From a bacterium (GTDB taxonomy: Bacteria > CSSED10-310 > JAFGSJ01): a stretch of 54,528 bases of DNA. This document shows, one piece after another, positions 1 to 8,981 of the stretch (position 1 is its first letter; each line of letters starts with the position of its first letter). The stretch is taken from assembly GCA_016934675.1 (NCBI GenBank), contig JAFGSJ010000093.1:1-54528 (forward strand), in the 5' to 3' direction. A program made the translations under genes and the position numbers. The notes under the pieces were generated by a model that was not told the DNA's origin, made no database searches, and saw only the letters and a program-made list of their open reading frames with translations.

Positions 1-2
1 GA

Positions 3-86
3 TACATCAGGGACAATCCAAAAAACTGGGAGGATGATGAGAATAATCCTCAGAACATTCGCAGGAACAATGAAACAGACAGTTAA
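3..86 (+). pseudogene. C-terminal tail of an IS200-like (Y1, REP-associated) transposase, cut by the window edge
   Basis: Reading from base 3, the frame gives YIRDNPKNWEDDENNP followed by a short tail and a TAA at 84-86. The pattern YI-x-NP-x-x-W-x-x-D-x-x-NP is typical of the C-terminus of Y1_Tnp/REP-associated tyrosine transposases. The catalytic HUH and Tyr motifs would lie to the left of the window, so I cannot tell whether the gene is intact. It sits beside other mobile debris (GxxExxY remnant, sulfatase remnant, CGCAGAG repeats). The family call rests on a short stretch. Confidence 0.55.
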
Positions 87-265
87 CCAATCGCTGGAAC
101 GGACGGCAATCCGCTGATTCGTTGAACTGAGATCTCCGGGTATAAGACGGCTGCCTTATATCGATCGATTTATTGCCTTTTTATTGCCGCCATTCAGCTC
201 CGGCGTTCGGCTCTGAGTATTTCTGGCAAAAATTACACGTGAATAAGGCAATCGGAGCCAAGATT

Positions 266-306
266 CAACGCAGAGGACGCGGAGGACGCAGAGAATCGCA
301 GAGGAA
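266..306 (+). repeat. CGCAGAG/GGACGC dispersed repeat
   Basis: A purine-rich tract built from CGCAGAG and GGACGC words runs into the start of the GxxExxY remnant. Related tracts occur at 484-513 (reverse strand), 29202-29231, 41940-41972 (reverse), 46616-46682 and 48617-48660. Tracts of this kind commonly precede GxxExxY and four-helix-bundle genes in environmental genomes (general knowledge). Confidence 0.6.
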
Positions 307-310
307 AGGA

Positions 311-430
311 ATGCATGAGAACGAAACAACAGAAAAAATAATTGGTGCAGCAATTAAAGTTCATAGATAGCTGGGGCCAGGGCTTCTGGAGTCGGTGCCA
401 AATTGTAATGTACGTATCTTAAAAACCGGA
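311..430 (+). pseudogene. GxxExxY-family protein remnant with in-frame stop
   Basis: From ATG 311 the frame reads MHENETTEKIIGAAIKVHR, then a TAG at 368-370, then continues in the same frame as LGPGLLESV. The intact family normally reads IIGAAIEVHRELGPGLLESVYE, so the stop replaces one residue inside the signature and the sequence then decays after about nine more residues. The defining GxxExxY (Gly-x-x-Glu-x-x-Tyr) is cut after the Glu. This is a nuclease-like family of unknown function. It is almost certainly dead here. Confidence 0.65.
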
Positions 431-483
431 ATGTGCAGAATTGTAAACAGGCTGGAAGAAAATGAAGAATAAATCTCTGAGTA

Positions 484-513
484 TCTCAGCGTCCTCGGTG
501 TTCTCAGCGTTAA
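484..513 (-). repeat. CGCAGAG-type dispersed repeat, reverse orientation
   Basis: The minus strand reads a related tract, translated as NAENTEDAE, inside the tail of the sulfatase remnant. It resembles the tract at 266-306 in inverted orientation, so the two flank a roughly 180-bp segment. Confidence 0.5.
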
Positions 514-630
514 AAGAGCACCTGAGTGTAGAACCAGGGAATGAACAAAACAGTGTGACGCTTAACAACAAATGTTTAAAAGAAAAAGCCGAATAAAACA
601 ATGCGCGGAGCCTGATGGTAACATAAAGAG

Positions 631-835
631 AGGTAAAAATCGATGCATGGGATGGTGGAGTGAAAGAACTCTGCGATAGTACGGTGTGGAAATAGGCCGA
701 TTGCCGTGAAATCCTGTCAAGATAGGGACTTGTCTGACGATAATACCCGGCGATACCGAGATGATCTGCGCGCAAGGTATCGATGGGAACGAAAATGAAG
801 TGTATTTCATCCCTTCCTGGAGCAGGAAATTTCAA
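631..835 (-). pseudogene. Sulfatase (alkaline-phosphatase superfamily) N-terminal remnant
   Basis: The minus strand encodes FVPIDTLRADHLGIAGYYR, followed by TSPYLDRISRQSAYF and then SSFTPPSHASIFTSLY. This is the N-terminal signature of sulfatases and phosphoglycerol-transferase-like enzymes: a metal-binding Asp in DTLR, a GY-x-R-x-TSP-x-LD segment, and a nucleophile region TxPSHASI. Homology stops after about 70 residues and the frame then runs through repeat sequence. A full enzyme is 400-550 residues, so only a fragment remains. The starting Met is uncertain, and the fragment may not be expressed. Confidence 0.65.
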
Positions 836-952
836 TGTGTTTCTTCTTTTGTTTCAACTGGTAGCAAGAGGTCCAGATTGTGAAAGAAACCCCAGGAAAC
901 GCACATAATACAAATCGCCTGTACTTGGGTTCTGAATGCGGGGTTACCCGAG

Positions 953-2761
953 TCAGTGCATGGTAATTTCGATAGTAATGGTCGTGCCCTGATCGGACGC
1001 TGAATTGACTTTTATTATTCCGCCATGATCGCTGACGATTCGATGGACTATAGGTAAACCAAGTCCGGTCCCGCCCTTTTTGGTTGTGAAATATGGGATG
1101 AACATATTTGCCATTTCTTTTTCTGAAATGCCCTTACCGGTATCATGGACAATGAGCAGGATCGAGTTACCCCGCTCGGTTTGCCGCTGGGCAGTTTCAA
1201 TGCTGATTGTGCCTCCTTGTCCCAGGGCTTCGATTGCATTGCCAAGAAGGTTCTTGATGACCTGGCTGAACATGTCCGGGTCAATGGGGCTATCTGGTAA
1301 GTCATGGTCCAAAGTTGTGTGCAGATTGATGTGGTCGGGAAGGCCTGTGTATAACTTGAGGGTGTTGATGATGATCTGATTGAGATTTGTTCGGACTTTC
1401 CGTGGAGCAGGCATCCGGGCAAACAGGGCGAATTCATCGACGATTTTTTTCAATTGGTTGACTTCTTCGAGAATGGCCTGGGTACTTTCCTGAAAAATTT
1501 CGTCGAACTCAGGGTGCTTTATTTGGTAGGTTTTTTGTAAAGTTTCGATTGATAATTGGATTGGTGAAAGAGGATTTTTGAGCTCATGGGCCAGACGACG
1601 GGCTATTTCCTGCCAGGTCGCGATCCGTTCGGCTTGGATTAACTGCTTTTTACTCTCATTGAGTTGCGTGGTCATGGTATTGAACGACTCGACCAGTAAA
1701 CCGATTTCGTCAGTAGACATGACCGGAATACGATGATCAAGATTGCCGGATGAGACCTCGAGTGTTCCGGTAACCAAGGCATTGACCGGTCGCGTGATCC
1801 GCCGAGAGAAAAAGATACTAAGCAAAAGTGAGACGATCAGGGTCAGCAGCACTAAAGGCAGGATCGCTTTTTTTAAGGTTTGTTGCGGTGCCTGAAGAGA
1901 ATCTTGACTGAGGCCTATGCCCAGCAGACCCAGGAGTTCGATCTGCGGTTGTTCAGTCAGAGGACCTAACCAAAAAGGAAAACATTCGAGATCATAATTC
2001 AGCTCGTGTAAGGTCATGTGATAGTGGCAGCCCGATCCGGTTTTCTGATTGGACAAAGTCCCGACCTGTTTTATTTGCTCGAGGTCCCCCGCACTTAAGT
2101 TGAAACCGTGCTCCGCTGCGATCAAATTTTGATTGTGAGGGGTAAATAAGAAGACGAGTGAACCTGTTTTTTGGGCCAGGCGGTCAATCAATTGCTGCCG
2201 GTCTAGACGATAACCGCCACTGATGATCAGAAATTGGCCCTGAATTGGTTCCGTGGTGCTGGTAACCTGGAGAGATACTGCTTGCAGTCCCTTGTATTGT
2301 TCCCAGCGATAAACGGGTTGGTCCGGATAGTGTCGGACCCACCACAGGTCAGAGTCTTCGACCGAATCCCAGGCCATGGGCCAATGACCGCTTGAACGAA
2401 TGATGCCATTCTGATCACAGATATCGAGAAAATCAAGACCTGCTTGAAGCATGAATTGATTTGCCGTTGCCAGATGTTCGGATTGGGTAAAGGATTGTGC
2501 AGCAAGGGCTCGTTGCATCTTTTGAATGTCCTGTGACCTTTTGATCAATTCGATGACCCTTTCAATCTCCCGGGCTAGACCGTCAAGTTCGGCGTGAAGC
2601 TGGGCCCCCTTTTCGTGCATATGTTCACGCGATAACTCGTTCAGACGATTCAAGGAAAAATTGAGTGAGAAGTAGAAAACGGACAAAGGCACAAGAGCAA
2701 TCATGACAAAGGTGAGAAAGAGCTTTTGCACAAAACTCAGTCCAGATCGTTTCATTAACAT
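953..2761 (-). CDS. NtrY-like sensor histidine kinase (TM - sensor - TM - HAMP - HisKA - HATPase)
   Basis: This is a 602-residue membrane histidine kinase. TM1 lies at about 12-34, an extracytoplasmic sensor region at 35-298, TM2 at about 299-320 and HAMP to about 370. The H-box RRLAHELKNPLSPIQLS carries phospho-acceptor His392; the N-box KNLLGNAIEAL is at about 503, G1 DTGKG at 540 and G2 GGTGLGL at 563. The ELKNPLSPIQLS form is characteristic of the NtrY branch, whose partners are usually NtrC-type sigma-54 activators; none is in the window, although two sigma-54-like promoters are. It starts 23 bp after the solute-binding protein gene on the same strand, so the two are probably co-transcribed. 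The start could be Met1 or Met3; neither has a good ribosome-binding site. Confidence 0.93.
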   Translation of the reverse strand: MLMKRSGLSFVQKLFLTFVMIALVPLSVFYFSLNFSLNRLNELSREHMHEKGAQLHAELDGLAREIERVIELIKRSQDIQKMQRALAAQSFTQSEHLATANQFMLQAGLDFLDICDQNGIIRSSGHWPMAWDSVEDSDLWWVRHYPDQPVYRWEQYKGLQAVSLQVTSTTEPIQGQFLIISGGYRLDRQQLIDRLAQKTGSLVFLFTPHNQNLIAAEHGFNLSAGDLEQIKQVGTLSNQKTGSGCHYHMTLHELNYDLECFPFWLGPLTEQPQIELLGLLGIGLSQDSLQAPQQTLKKAILPLVLLTLIVSLLLSIFFSRRITRPVNALVTGTLEVSSGNLDHRIPVMSTDEIGLLVESFNTMTTQLNESKKQLIQAERIATWQEIARRLAHELKNPLSPIQLSIETLQKTYQIKHPEFDEIFQESTQAILEEVNQLKKIVDEFALFARMPAPRKVRTNLNQIIINTLKLYTGLPDHINLHTTLDHDLPDSPIDPDMFSQVIKNLLGNAIEALGQGGTISIETAQRQTERGNSILLIVHDTGKGISEKEMANMFIPYFTTKKGGTGLGLPIVHRIVSDHGGIIKVNSASDQGTTITIEITMH

Positions 2762-2784
2762 CAGCTTATTACTCGAATACCTGT

Positions 2785-4431
2785 TTATCTGTTTTCAAGC
2801 GCATTGCTCTCGTCAAACATGTCAGGCATAAACCAGACATTTTCAAAACGAGGTATGCTCGTAACGGTCCAGTTCATGCCTTTCATCCTTTTTGTAGTTA
2901 CAGCGGCGAAATGAGGGTGAAAGAGCGGGAAAAAGAATTTGGACTGGACCAGATCATGTTCGATTGGATAAAGAGGATTAAGTTCCTTGGACTCAGTGGT
3001 TTTGTTCTTTTTGTAATAGAGCAGGCGGTCATAGAACGGCTTCAAGACACCGGATCGATCGGAAGAAGGGCCTGATAACGACAGAACGAACTGCTCCAGG
3101 ATAAAAGCTGGCTCAGTCTGATCGAAAATCGAATAATGAAGAGCAGAATCATAGGTCATGTTCGCCAGTTGCTTCTCGAATTGAGACAGTGGTAATTTTT
3201 CGATACGGACCAGAATATCGCTTTTAAGAAGATTGACCTGTATTCTGTCAGCAATGTTTTCAAGAATGGGGAATCTTTCCGGGACTATTAACTGCAACGG
3301 TTGATCACACTTTTTGAGCGTATTTTCCGCAATGTTCTTCTCCGGGGGCTGATCATCGGGAGTATCAACTTCAAAAAGGGGAAAATACGGTGAAAAATTT
3401 GAATCGATGATGGCTCGAGCGATCGCACCCTGTCCCGATAACAAAATCGTGAGCATGGCGTCTCGTTCCAGAGCATCGCAAAGAGCTTGTTTGATAGAAT
3501 GGTCCTGCAAACAGGGGTTACGAGAATTCAGGTCGAGGAAAACTAAAGCTGGTGGCTTCAATATCTGAACCTCATAGAGTTCCGTATTCAAAAAAGCCTG
3601 TAAGGTCGGCCATTGACCGTACAATTGAAAAAAGAGGTCAATCTGCCCCTGTTCAAACAGGTGAGCTGCAGTCGACGGTGGTGTTCCTAACAAGAAAACC
3701 AACCGTTCAAGATAGGGGCGGCCTCGACGATAACTTGCATGCGCTTCCAGTTCAATCAGTCCGGTTTTTTTCCCCATGGTCGGTGATAGACCAAAGGGTC
3801 CTGTTCCGATCGGATGGGTCTCACAAAAAGACCCTTCAGCTATTATGGCATATTCAATGCGGCTCAATTCTTCGCGTAAGAATGGTTGGGCTTGAATGAA
3901 ATGCAAGGCCAACTCAGTTGCAGAATGGACTACAATCCCCGAGATCGATTCAGCGTCATCGTGAACATAATCATGATAACCCTTTAAATCATGAAGGGGG
4001 CCGGGGAAACCCAGCCGGGATTGGGATTGGAACAGGGCGGCACGCTGGAGGCTGTAGCTGACATCATAGGCGGTCAACTGCTTTTGTGAGGTGAAAAGAA
4101 CATCGGGCAGTAGTTGAATGTGCCAGATGGTGTTGTTGGCTGAACTGCTTGCCTGCGATGCCAGCTCCGGATATACCTGCCCATGATCCATTGTGAACAG
4201 ACACTCGAACATCTGATCTTGTATCCAGTGCTCCTCCCAATTGTCACATTTGAGCGGATCCAGATCGATTTCTGTCCGAGCCAGAGCAATTGTGCACTTT
4301 CCGCCATATTCCGGTTTGATGGCTGCTTCGACCCCGGGCGGACCAAAAGAGGGATTTCCTGTAAGGACCAGACAAAGGAATATCACCACGTACACTACCG
4401 CAATTTTCCTGGAATGATACCTGTTGAACAT
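2785..4431 (-). CDS. Family 5 extracellular solute-binding protein (oligopeptide/dipeptide type)
   Basis: The 548-residue protein has a hydrophobic N-terminus (about residues 9-25) that looks like a signal peptide. The body matches SBP_bac_5: an early segment with PLKCDNWEEHWIQDQMFECL, then VYPELA and a middle IGTGPFGL motif, the conserved P-I-G-T-G-P-F/Y signature. Such proteins deliver peptides or other ligands to ABC permeases. No permease or ATPase gene is nearby; the next gene on the strand is the histidine kinase, so the protein may act as a ligand sensor feeding that kinase (inference). Length agrees with the family. The exact ligand cannot be read from sequence. Confidence 0.85.
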   Translation of the reverse strand: MFNRYHSRKIAVVYVVIFLCLVLTGNPSFGPPGVEAAIKPEYGGKCTIALARTEIDLDPLKCDNWEEHWIQDQMFECLFTMDHGQVYPELASQASSSANNTIWHIQLLPDVLFTSQKQLTAYDVSYSLQRAALFQSQSRLGFPGPLHDLKGYHDYVHDDAESISGIVVHSATELALHFIQAQPFLREELSRIEYAIIAEGSFCETHPIGTGPFGLSPTMGKKTGLIELEAHASYRRGRPYLERLVFLLGTPPSTAAHLFEQGQIDLFFQLYGQWPTLQAFLNTELYEVQILKPPALVFLDLNSRNPCLQDHSIKQALCDALERDAMLTILLSGQGAIARAIIDSNFSPYFPLFEVDTPDDQPPEKNIAENTLKKCDQPLQLIVPERFPILENIADRIQVNLLKSDILVRIEKLPLSQFEKQLANMTYDSALHYSIFDQTEPAFILEQFVLSLSGPSSDRSGVLKPFYDRLLYYKKNKTTESKELNPLYPIEHDLVQSKFFFPLFHPHFAAVTTKRMKGMNWTVTSIPRFENVWFMPDMFDESNALENR

Positions 4432-4614
4432 CCTATACTCTCAGCTAAGACACCTGTGCTTCTGAAGTTCTTTGCCTGTGATTACAAACAGTTATCACAA
4501 TATTTACCTTCACTATAATCATCTTGAGCCGATTATGCAATCTAAATCAGGCGCGGACCCGTTTTCTTTTCATTCTGAAATGGACCAGGCCCCTACGAAA
4601 AGGAGTGTGCCAAC

Positions 4615-4643
4615 TTGACAGACCCAATAGTGAATTCTAGTAT
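4615..4643 (+). promoter_or_regulatory. Sigma-70-type promoter for the acyl-CoA synthetase/GNAT gene
   Basis: TTGACA at 4615-4620 and TAGTAT at 4638-4643 are separated by 17 bp. The start codon follows 38 bp after the -10 box, with GGGACCAGGAG just ahead of it. It lies in the 250-bp gap between divergent genes. Confidence 0.7.
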
Positions 4644-4681
4644 GTATTTCGTTGTAGTATGGGATTTGAAGGGACCAGGAG

Positions 4682-7369
4682 ATGAGTATTCATAATCTTG
4701 AGAGCATATTTAATCCTGAACGTATTGCCTTGATCGGGGTGACGGCTAATCCGAACAGTGTTGGCGGCGTTGTCCTCAGAAATCTGGTTGGCTCCGGTTA
4801 TCGCGGGGCGGTGTATCCGATTAATCCGACTGCTGAGGCTGTGTTGGGCATGCCCTGTTATCATGATCTTGGTGCGATTGCCAAGATTCCTGATTTGGCG
4901 GTCATCTGTTCTCCGGCCGAGCAAGTACCGGATGTTGTAGCGGATTGTGGTCAAGCAGGTGTGCGTGGAATTATTATATTATCTGCGGGTTTCAGGGAAG
5001 CGGGACCTGAAGGGATCGAGCGAGAAGATAGAATAAAGCGAGAGATGCGGAAACACCCGGGCATGAGGATACTTGGTCCGAACTGTCTGGGGATCATCTC
5101 ACCGCATATTCGATTCAATGCCAGTTTTGCGGGTTCTATGCCCAAAGCAGGTACAATTGCTTTTGTCTCGCAATCAGGTGCCTTATGCACCTCGATTTTG
5201 GATTGGGCGCTCGAGGAAAATATCGGTTTTTCGCATTTTGTCTCGATTGGGAATTCACTCGATGTCGATTGTGCCGATTTAATAGATTATTTTGGTGAGG
5301 ACGAAAAGACCAAGTCCATTCTGTTGTATATAGAATCGATCAAGAATGCCCGGAAATTTATTTCAGCTACTCGTGCTTTTGCCCGTGGCAAACCGATTGT
5401 GGCCTATAAGGCTGGTCGTTTCCCGGCTTCTGCTGAAGCGGCCGCCTCGCATACCGGTGCTCTTGCGGGACAGGACAAGGTTTATGATGCTGCATTTCAA
5501 CGGGCCGGTGTCGCTCGGGTGTTTGATATTGGTGAGATATTCGATTGTGCTGATCTGATCGGTCGTCAAAAAATACCCAAAGGACCACGTCTTGGGATAG
5601 TCACGAATGCAGGCGGACCAGGGGTCATGGCCACTGATGCCCTTATAGCCGAGGGTGGAGTGCTCAGCCAATTGACTGATGCCAGTATCCTGGCATTAAA
5701 TGATTGTTTGCCCCCCATGTGGTCTCATCGCAATCCGGTTGATATTCTTGGTGATGCCAAATCGCGTTTGGTCGGCAAAGCGACGGAAATCGTCAGCAAG
5801 GACAGGAATACCGATGCGGTCCTGGTCATACTGACACCACAAGCCATGACTAATCCGACTGCCTCAGCCAAAGCGATCAGTGAGATAGCCCAAACGGCGA
5901 CCAAACCCATCCTGGCGGCTTGGTTGGGCGGGCGGAGCATGCGTGAGGGCATCCAGATTCTAAACCAGGCAGGTATTGCTACTTTTCAAACACCAGAACA
6001 AGCAGTCCGGGCATTCATGACCCTGGTCGCCTATGCCCAGAACCTTGAAATTCTTTATGAAACGCCCCGCGAAATTCCGTTGACCTTTAGTCTCGATCGG
6101 ACAAAGCTAAGAGAACAGTTTTTAACCCTGATTCCCCCCGACCATTCGGTTCTCAATGAGATCGAGTCAAAGATCTTGTTGCAGGGCTATGGAATCCCGG
6201 TGGTCATGCCCAGTGCAGCCGGTTCGGTCGAAGAGGCGGTCGAACATGCTGAAAGAATCGGCTATCCAGTCGTTTTGAAAATACTATCTCCCGATATAAC
6301 CCACAAAACAGACGTTCAGGGAGTCTGTTTAAATCTTGCGACAGCAGCACAAGTCCGAACTGCATTCAAAGACATAGTCGCCGCAGCTTCACAGCACTGT
6401 TCCGGGGCCGCAATCTCGGGTGTCACCGTTCAAAAAATGGTCCGACTCCCCTCAAGTTTTGAGTTTATTCTCGGTTTGAAAAAGGACCCGGTCTTTGGTT
6501 CAGTCATTCTGGCCGGGATGGGCGGCACTGCTGCCGAGATCTTTGATGATCATGCTCTGGGCTTTCCACCGCTCAACGAGCGTCTGGCCCGTTTGATGCT
6601 TGAATCCTTGAAGTCATGGCCGATTCTAAAAGGATATCGCGGGCGACCCGGTATCGATCTTGATCGGATGGTGGAAATCCTGGTTCGTTTTTCATATCTT
6701 GTCGCTGATTATCCGGAAATACAGGAACTCGATATTAATCCTCTTATTGTCGCCGGTAGTGATCTTTTTGCACTTGATGCCCGAATCATAATCGATCGGG
6801 AGCTGTTGACCGGACCTGTCAAACCGTATTCACATCTCGCTTTACGGCCTTACCCTGAAGAACTCATCCGTCAAGCCTACTTGAAGGACGGGACCAAAAT
6901 ACTGCTCCGCCCCATAAAACCCGAGGATGAGCCGCTTTGGCTCGAATTGCTGGGGAGTTGCTCACGGGAGTCGATCTACGCCCGATTTCGCTATTTCTTT
7001 CATTGGGACAGTCATGAAGTCGCAACACGATATTGTTACAATGATTACGATCGCGAGATTGCCATCGTTGCAGAATACCATGAACATGATCGTCGCTCTC
7101 TTCTTGGCGTTGGTCGACTGGTTGCCGATCCCGATCTGGAAAAAGCAGAGTACGCTGTTCTTATCACTGACAAATGGCAAGAGAGAGGGCTGGGTACTCT
7201 CTTGACCGATTATTGCGAAGAAATAGCCCGGAACCGCGGCTTTACCAGAATTGTTGCTCAGACCACCACGGATAATGTCCGCATGATCGAGCTTTTTCGC
7301 AGACGCGGTTATAAGCTGACACCTGATCGGAACAGTTCGTTAGTCGAAGTCGATAAAAAATTGGATTAA
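4682..7369 (+). CDS. ADP-forming acyl-CoA (acetate-CoA ligase type) synthetase fused to a GNAT acetyltransferase
   Basis: The 895-residue protein has the domain order of the Pat/YfiQ family: CoA-binding Rossmann domain (about 5-130), succinyl-CoA ligase-like domains (about 150-460, with SQSGAL near 164 and SHTGALAG at 256-263), an ATP-grasp domain (about 490-710) and a C-terminal GNAT domain (about 730-890, acetyl-CoA loop near QERGLGTLLTDY). It could either conserve energy as ATP from acyl-CoA or acetylate protein lysines, as Pat does for acetyl-CoA synthetase. His257 in SHTGA sits where the phosphorylated His of ADP-forming acetyl-CoA synthetases lies, so the synthetase half may be catalytically alive. 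A sigma-70 promoter lies just upstream and the porin gene follows 16 bp after. Confidence 0.92.
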   Translation: MSIHNLESIFNPERIALIGVTANPNSVGGVVLRNLVGSGYRGAVYPINPTAEAVLGMPCYHDLGAIAKIPDLAVICSPAEQVPDVVADCGQAGVRGIIILSAGFREAGPEGIEREDRIKREMRKHPGMRILGPNCLGIISPHIRFNASFAGSMPKAGTIAFVSQSGALCTSILDWALEENIGFSHFVSIGNSLDVDCADLIDYFGEDEKTKSILLYIESIKNARKFISATRAFARGKPIVAYKAGRFPASAEAAASHTGALAGQDKVYDAAFQRAGVARVFDIGEIFDCADLIGRQKIPKGPRLGIVTNAGGPGVMATDALIAEGGVLSQLTDASILALNDCLPPMWSHRNPVDILGDAKSRLVGKATEIVSKDRNTDAVLVILTPQAMTNPTASAKAISEIAQTATKPILAAWLGGRSMREGIQILNQAGIATFQTPEQAVRAFMTLVAYAQNLEILYETPREIPLTFSLDRTKLREQFLTLIPPDHSVLNEIESKILLQGYGIPVVMPSAAGSVEEAVEHAERIGYPVVLKILSPDITHKTDVQGVCLNLATAAQVRTAFKDIVAAASQHCSGAAISGVTVQKMVRLPSSFEFILGLKKDPVFGSVILAGMGGTAAEIFDDHALGFPPLNERLARLMLESLKSWPILKGYRGRPGIDLDRMVEILVRFSYLVADYPEIQELDINPLIVAGSDLFALDARIIIDRELLTGPVKPYSHLALRPYPEELIRQAYLKDGTKILLRPIKPEDEPLWLELLGSCSRESIYARFRYFFHWDSHEVATRYCYNDYDREIAIVAEYHEHDRRSLLGVGRLVADPDLEKAEYAVLITDKWQERGLGTLLTDYCEEIARNRGFTRIVAQTTTDNVRMIELFRRRGYKLTPDRNSSLVEVDKKLD

Positions 7370-7385
7370 AGAAAGGAGTTAGACA

Positions 7386-8474
7386 ATGAAGCTTGTAAAT
7401 GTCACTATCGTGATTGGTATTGTACTTCTAATGGGCATACCTGCCTCGACCTCAGCTCAAATCAGTGAAAAAATCTGGATTAATGGCTACTCGAGCTTTG
7501 AGTATGAGCACCAATTTGGTGATGAGGGCAAAGGTGATCCCAATGGGTCATTCGATGCTGACTTGTTTGATCTCGTCCTAAATATCGTGCCTGTTTCCCA
7601 GTTTCGAGTGGCCGCTGATATCAGCTGGGAACACGGGACTGCGACTGAGGATGATTATGGGAATGTTGCCCTGGAATATGCATTTGGCGAATTGACCCTG
7701 TACGATTGGTTAAAGTTCAGAGCCGGCAAAATGTTTGTTCATTTCGGTATCTACAACGAGATTCATACGGCGAAACCCGCTTTTTTAACAGTAAAAGAAC
7801 CGATGAGCACCAACAAGAATTCTAAATTTGGCAGTGAGTTACGGTTTTATCCGCGTTGGTGTGCCGGCTTGGCCGTACTCGGTAACGGCCATATCTCTGA
7901 TATGGAGTACGATTATATTCTCCAGATTGCCAATGGAGATCAAGAGAACACCAATCCCTATGAAGAAGATGATAATGAACAGAAAGCCTTTGCCGGTCGA
8001 TTTATCCTGTCACCCCTCGCTGATCTGAAATTGGGCCTATCGTTTTATACCGATTGTCTGACCGAACTGGACGATGAGGGTGAAGACACGGACGAGCGGA
8101 CTGCCTTGCGTAGTTATGGTATATTTGGTCAATGGACAACGGACACGATCGGTCTCGAACTGGAATACGTCACCGGCAGTATTGATCCGTCCAAAGGCGA
8201 AACCGTTTCCCGCTATGCTTATACCGCCATGGTTTTTTATAAGCTGTATGATCGTTACACGCCTTATATCAGATATGAATACCTTGATCCTGATGATGAG
8301 ATCAGTGATGATCAGGCAACTCTGTTCATCTATGGTCTCAATGTGAAAATGAACAGCAATCTCTATGTTAAATGTGAGCTTGATACCATACAAGCCGGTG
8401 ATAACAACCAGTATTTTGGCGACGAGGATAACGATTATACCGAGTTCAAAGGTTCAGTCGCGATACAATTTTAA
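7386..8474 (+). CDS. Outer-membrane porin-like beta-barrel protein
   Basis: The 362-residue protein has a clear signal peptide (cleavage near ASTSAQ). It then shows alternating polar/aromatic strands rich in Tyr, Phe, Asp and Glu, with acidic loops, and ends in Phe (VAIQF), the classic C-terminal signal of outer-membrane barrels. Segments such as FRVAADISWEHGTA and LKFRAGKMFVHFGIYNE resemble phosphate-selective-porin/OprP-like barrels. AAAGGAG precedes the start at good spacing. The next gene encodes a small periplasmic phosphate-binding-like protein, so an anion-uptake role is possible (inference). Confidence 0.75.
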   Translation: MKLVNVTIVIGIVLLMGIPASTSAQISEKIWINGYSSFEYEHQFGDEGKGDPNGSFDADLFDLVLNIVPVSQFRVAADISWEHGTATEDDYGNVALEYAFGELTLYDWLKFRAGKMFVHFGIYNEIHTAKPAFLTVKEPMSTNKNSKFGSELRFYPRWCAGLAVLGNGHISDMEYDYILQIANGDQENTNPYEEDDNEQKAFAGRFILSPLADLKLGLSFYTDCLTELDDEGEDTDERTALRSYGIFGQWTTDTIGLELEYVTGSIDPSKGETVSRYAYTAMVFYKLYDRYTPYIRYEYLDPDDEISDDQATLFIYGLNVKMNSNLYVKCELDTIQAGDNNQYFGDEDNDYTEFKGSVAIQF

Positions 8475-8535
8475 ATGATCACACTTTTTGAGCATCCTAA
8501 GACAGAAACATGATTGAAAGGAGACGACATACATC

Positions 8536-8970
8536 ATGAAAAAAGCTTCTCTTATACTGATAATACTATACTGGTGCCTGACTGTTTCTCCCGCGTCAGC
8601 CGATAGAGTAGATATAAAAATTATCGTCAATCCCGATAATCCCATTACAATGCTTTCCAAAGATGAAGTAGCTGATGTTTTTATGAAGAAAGTGACTCGA
8701 TGGCAGGATGGAGGAACAATTTTACCGGTCGATCTTCCAGAGGATTCCGCGGCCCGGGAATCATTTTGCGTCACTGTTCTTGACAAGACTATTTCTCAAA
8801 TCAAGGCGACGTGGATGCACCTGCTTTTTTCCGGTAAATCTGTCCCTCCGGTCGTCAAGGAAACAGAAAAAGATGTCGTCGAATACGTGAGAACGAACAG
8901 GTATGCCATCGGTTATGTTTCGCACTCAACCACCATAAAGGATGTGAAAGTGGTTGATATACAGGATTAG
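8536..8970 (+). CDS. Small periplasmic phosphate-binding-like (PstS-related) protein
   Basis: The 144-residue protein has a signal peptide ending near PASADR. The mature part reads KIIVNPDNPITMLSKDEVAD, then VTRWQDGG, and near the end IGYVSHSTT. This is the half-size PBP-like pattern related to PstS phosphate-binding proteins (DxxxIFxGKxxxWxDG and GAIGYV motifs). Half-length members usually lack an ABC partner and often sit beside a porin, as here. It is preceded by AAAGGAGACGAC at usable spacing. The ligand is inferred from the family, not seen. Confidence 0.8.
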   Translation: MKKASLILIILYWCLTVSPASADRVDIKIIVNPDNPITMLSKDEVADVFMKKVTRWQDGGTILPVDLPEDSAARESFCVTVLDKTISQIKATWMHLLFSGKSVPPVVKETEKDVVEYVRTNRYAIGYVSHSTTIKDVKVVDIQD

Positions 8971-8981
8971 ACCAGGCTCTC

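Noticed and set aside
156..353. 65-residue frames on both strands
   Set aside because: They are translations of the CGCAGAG tract; only the GxxExxY part has homology-like signal.
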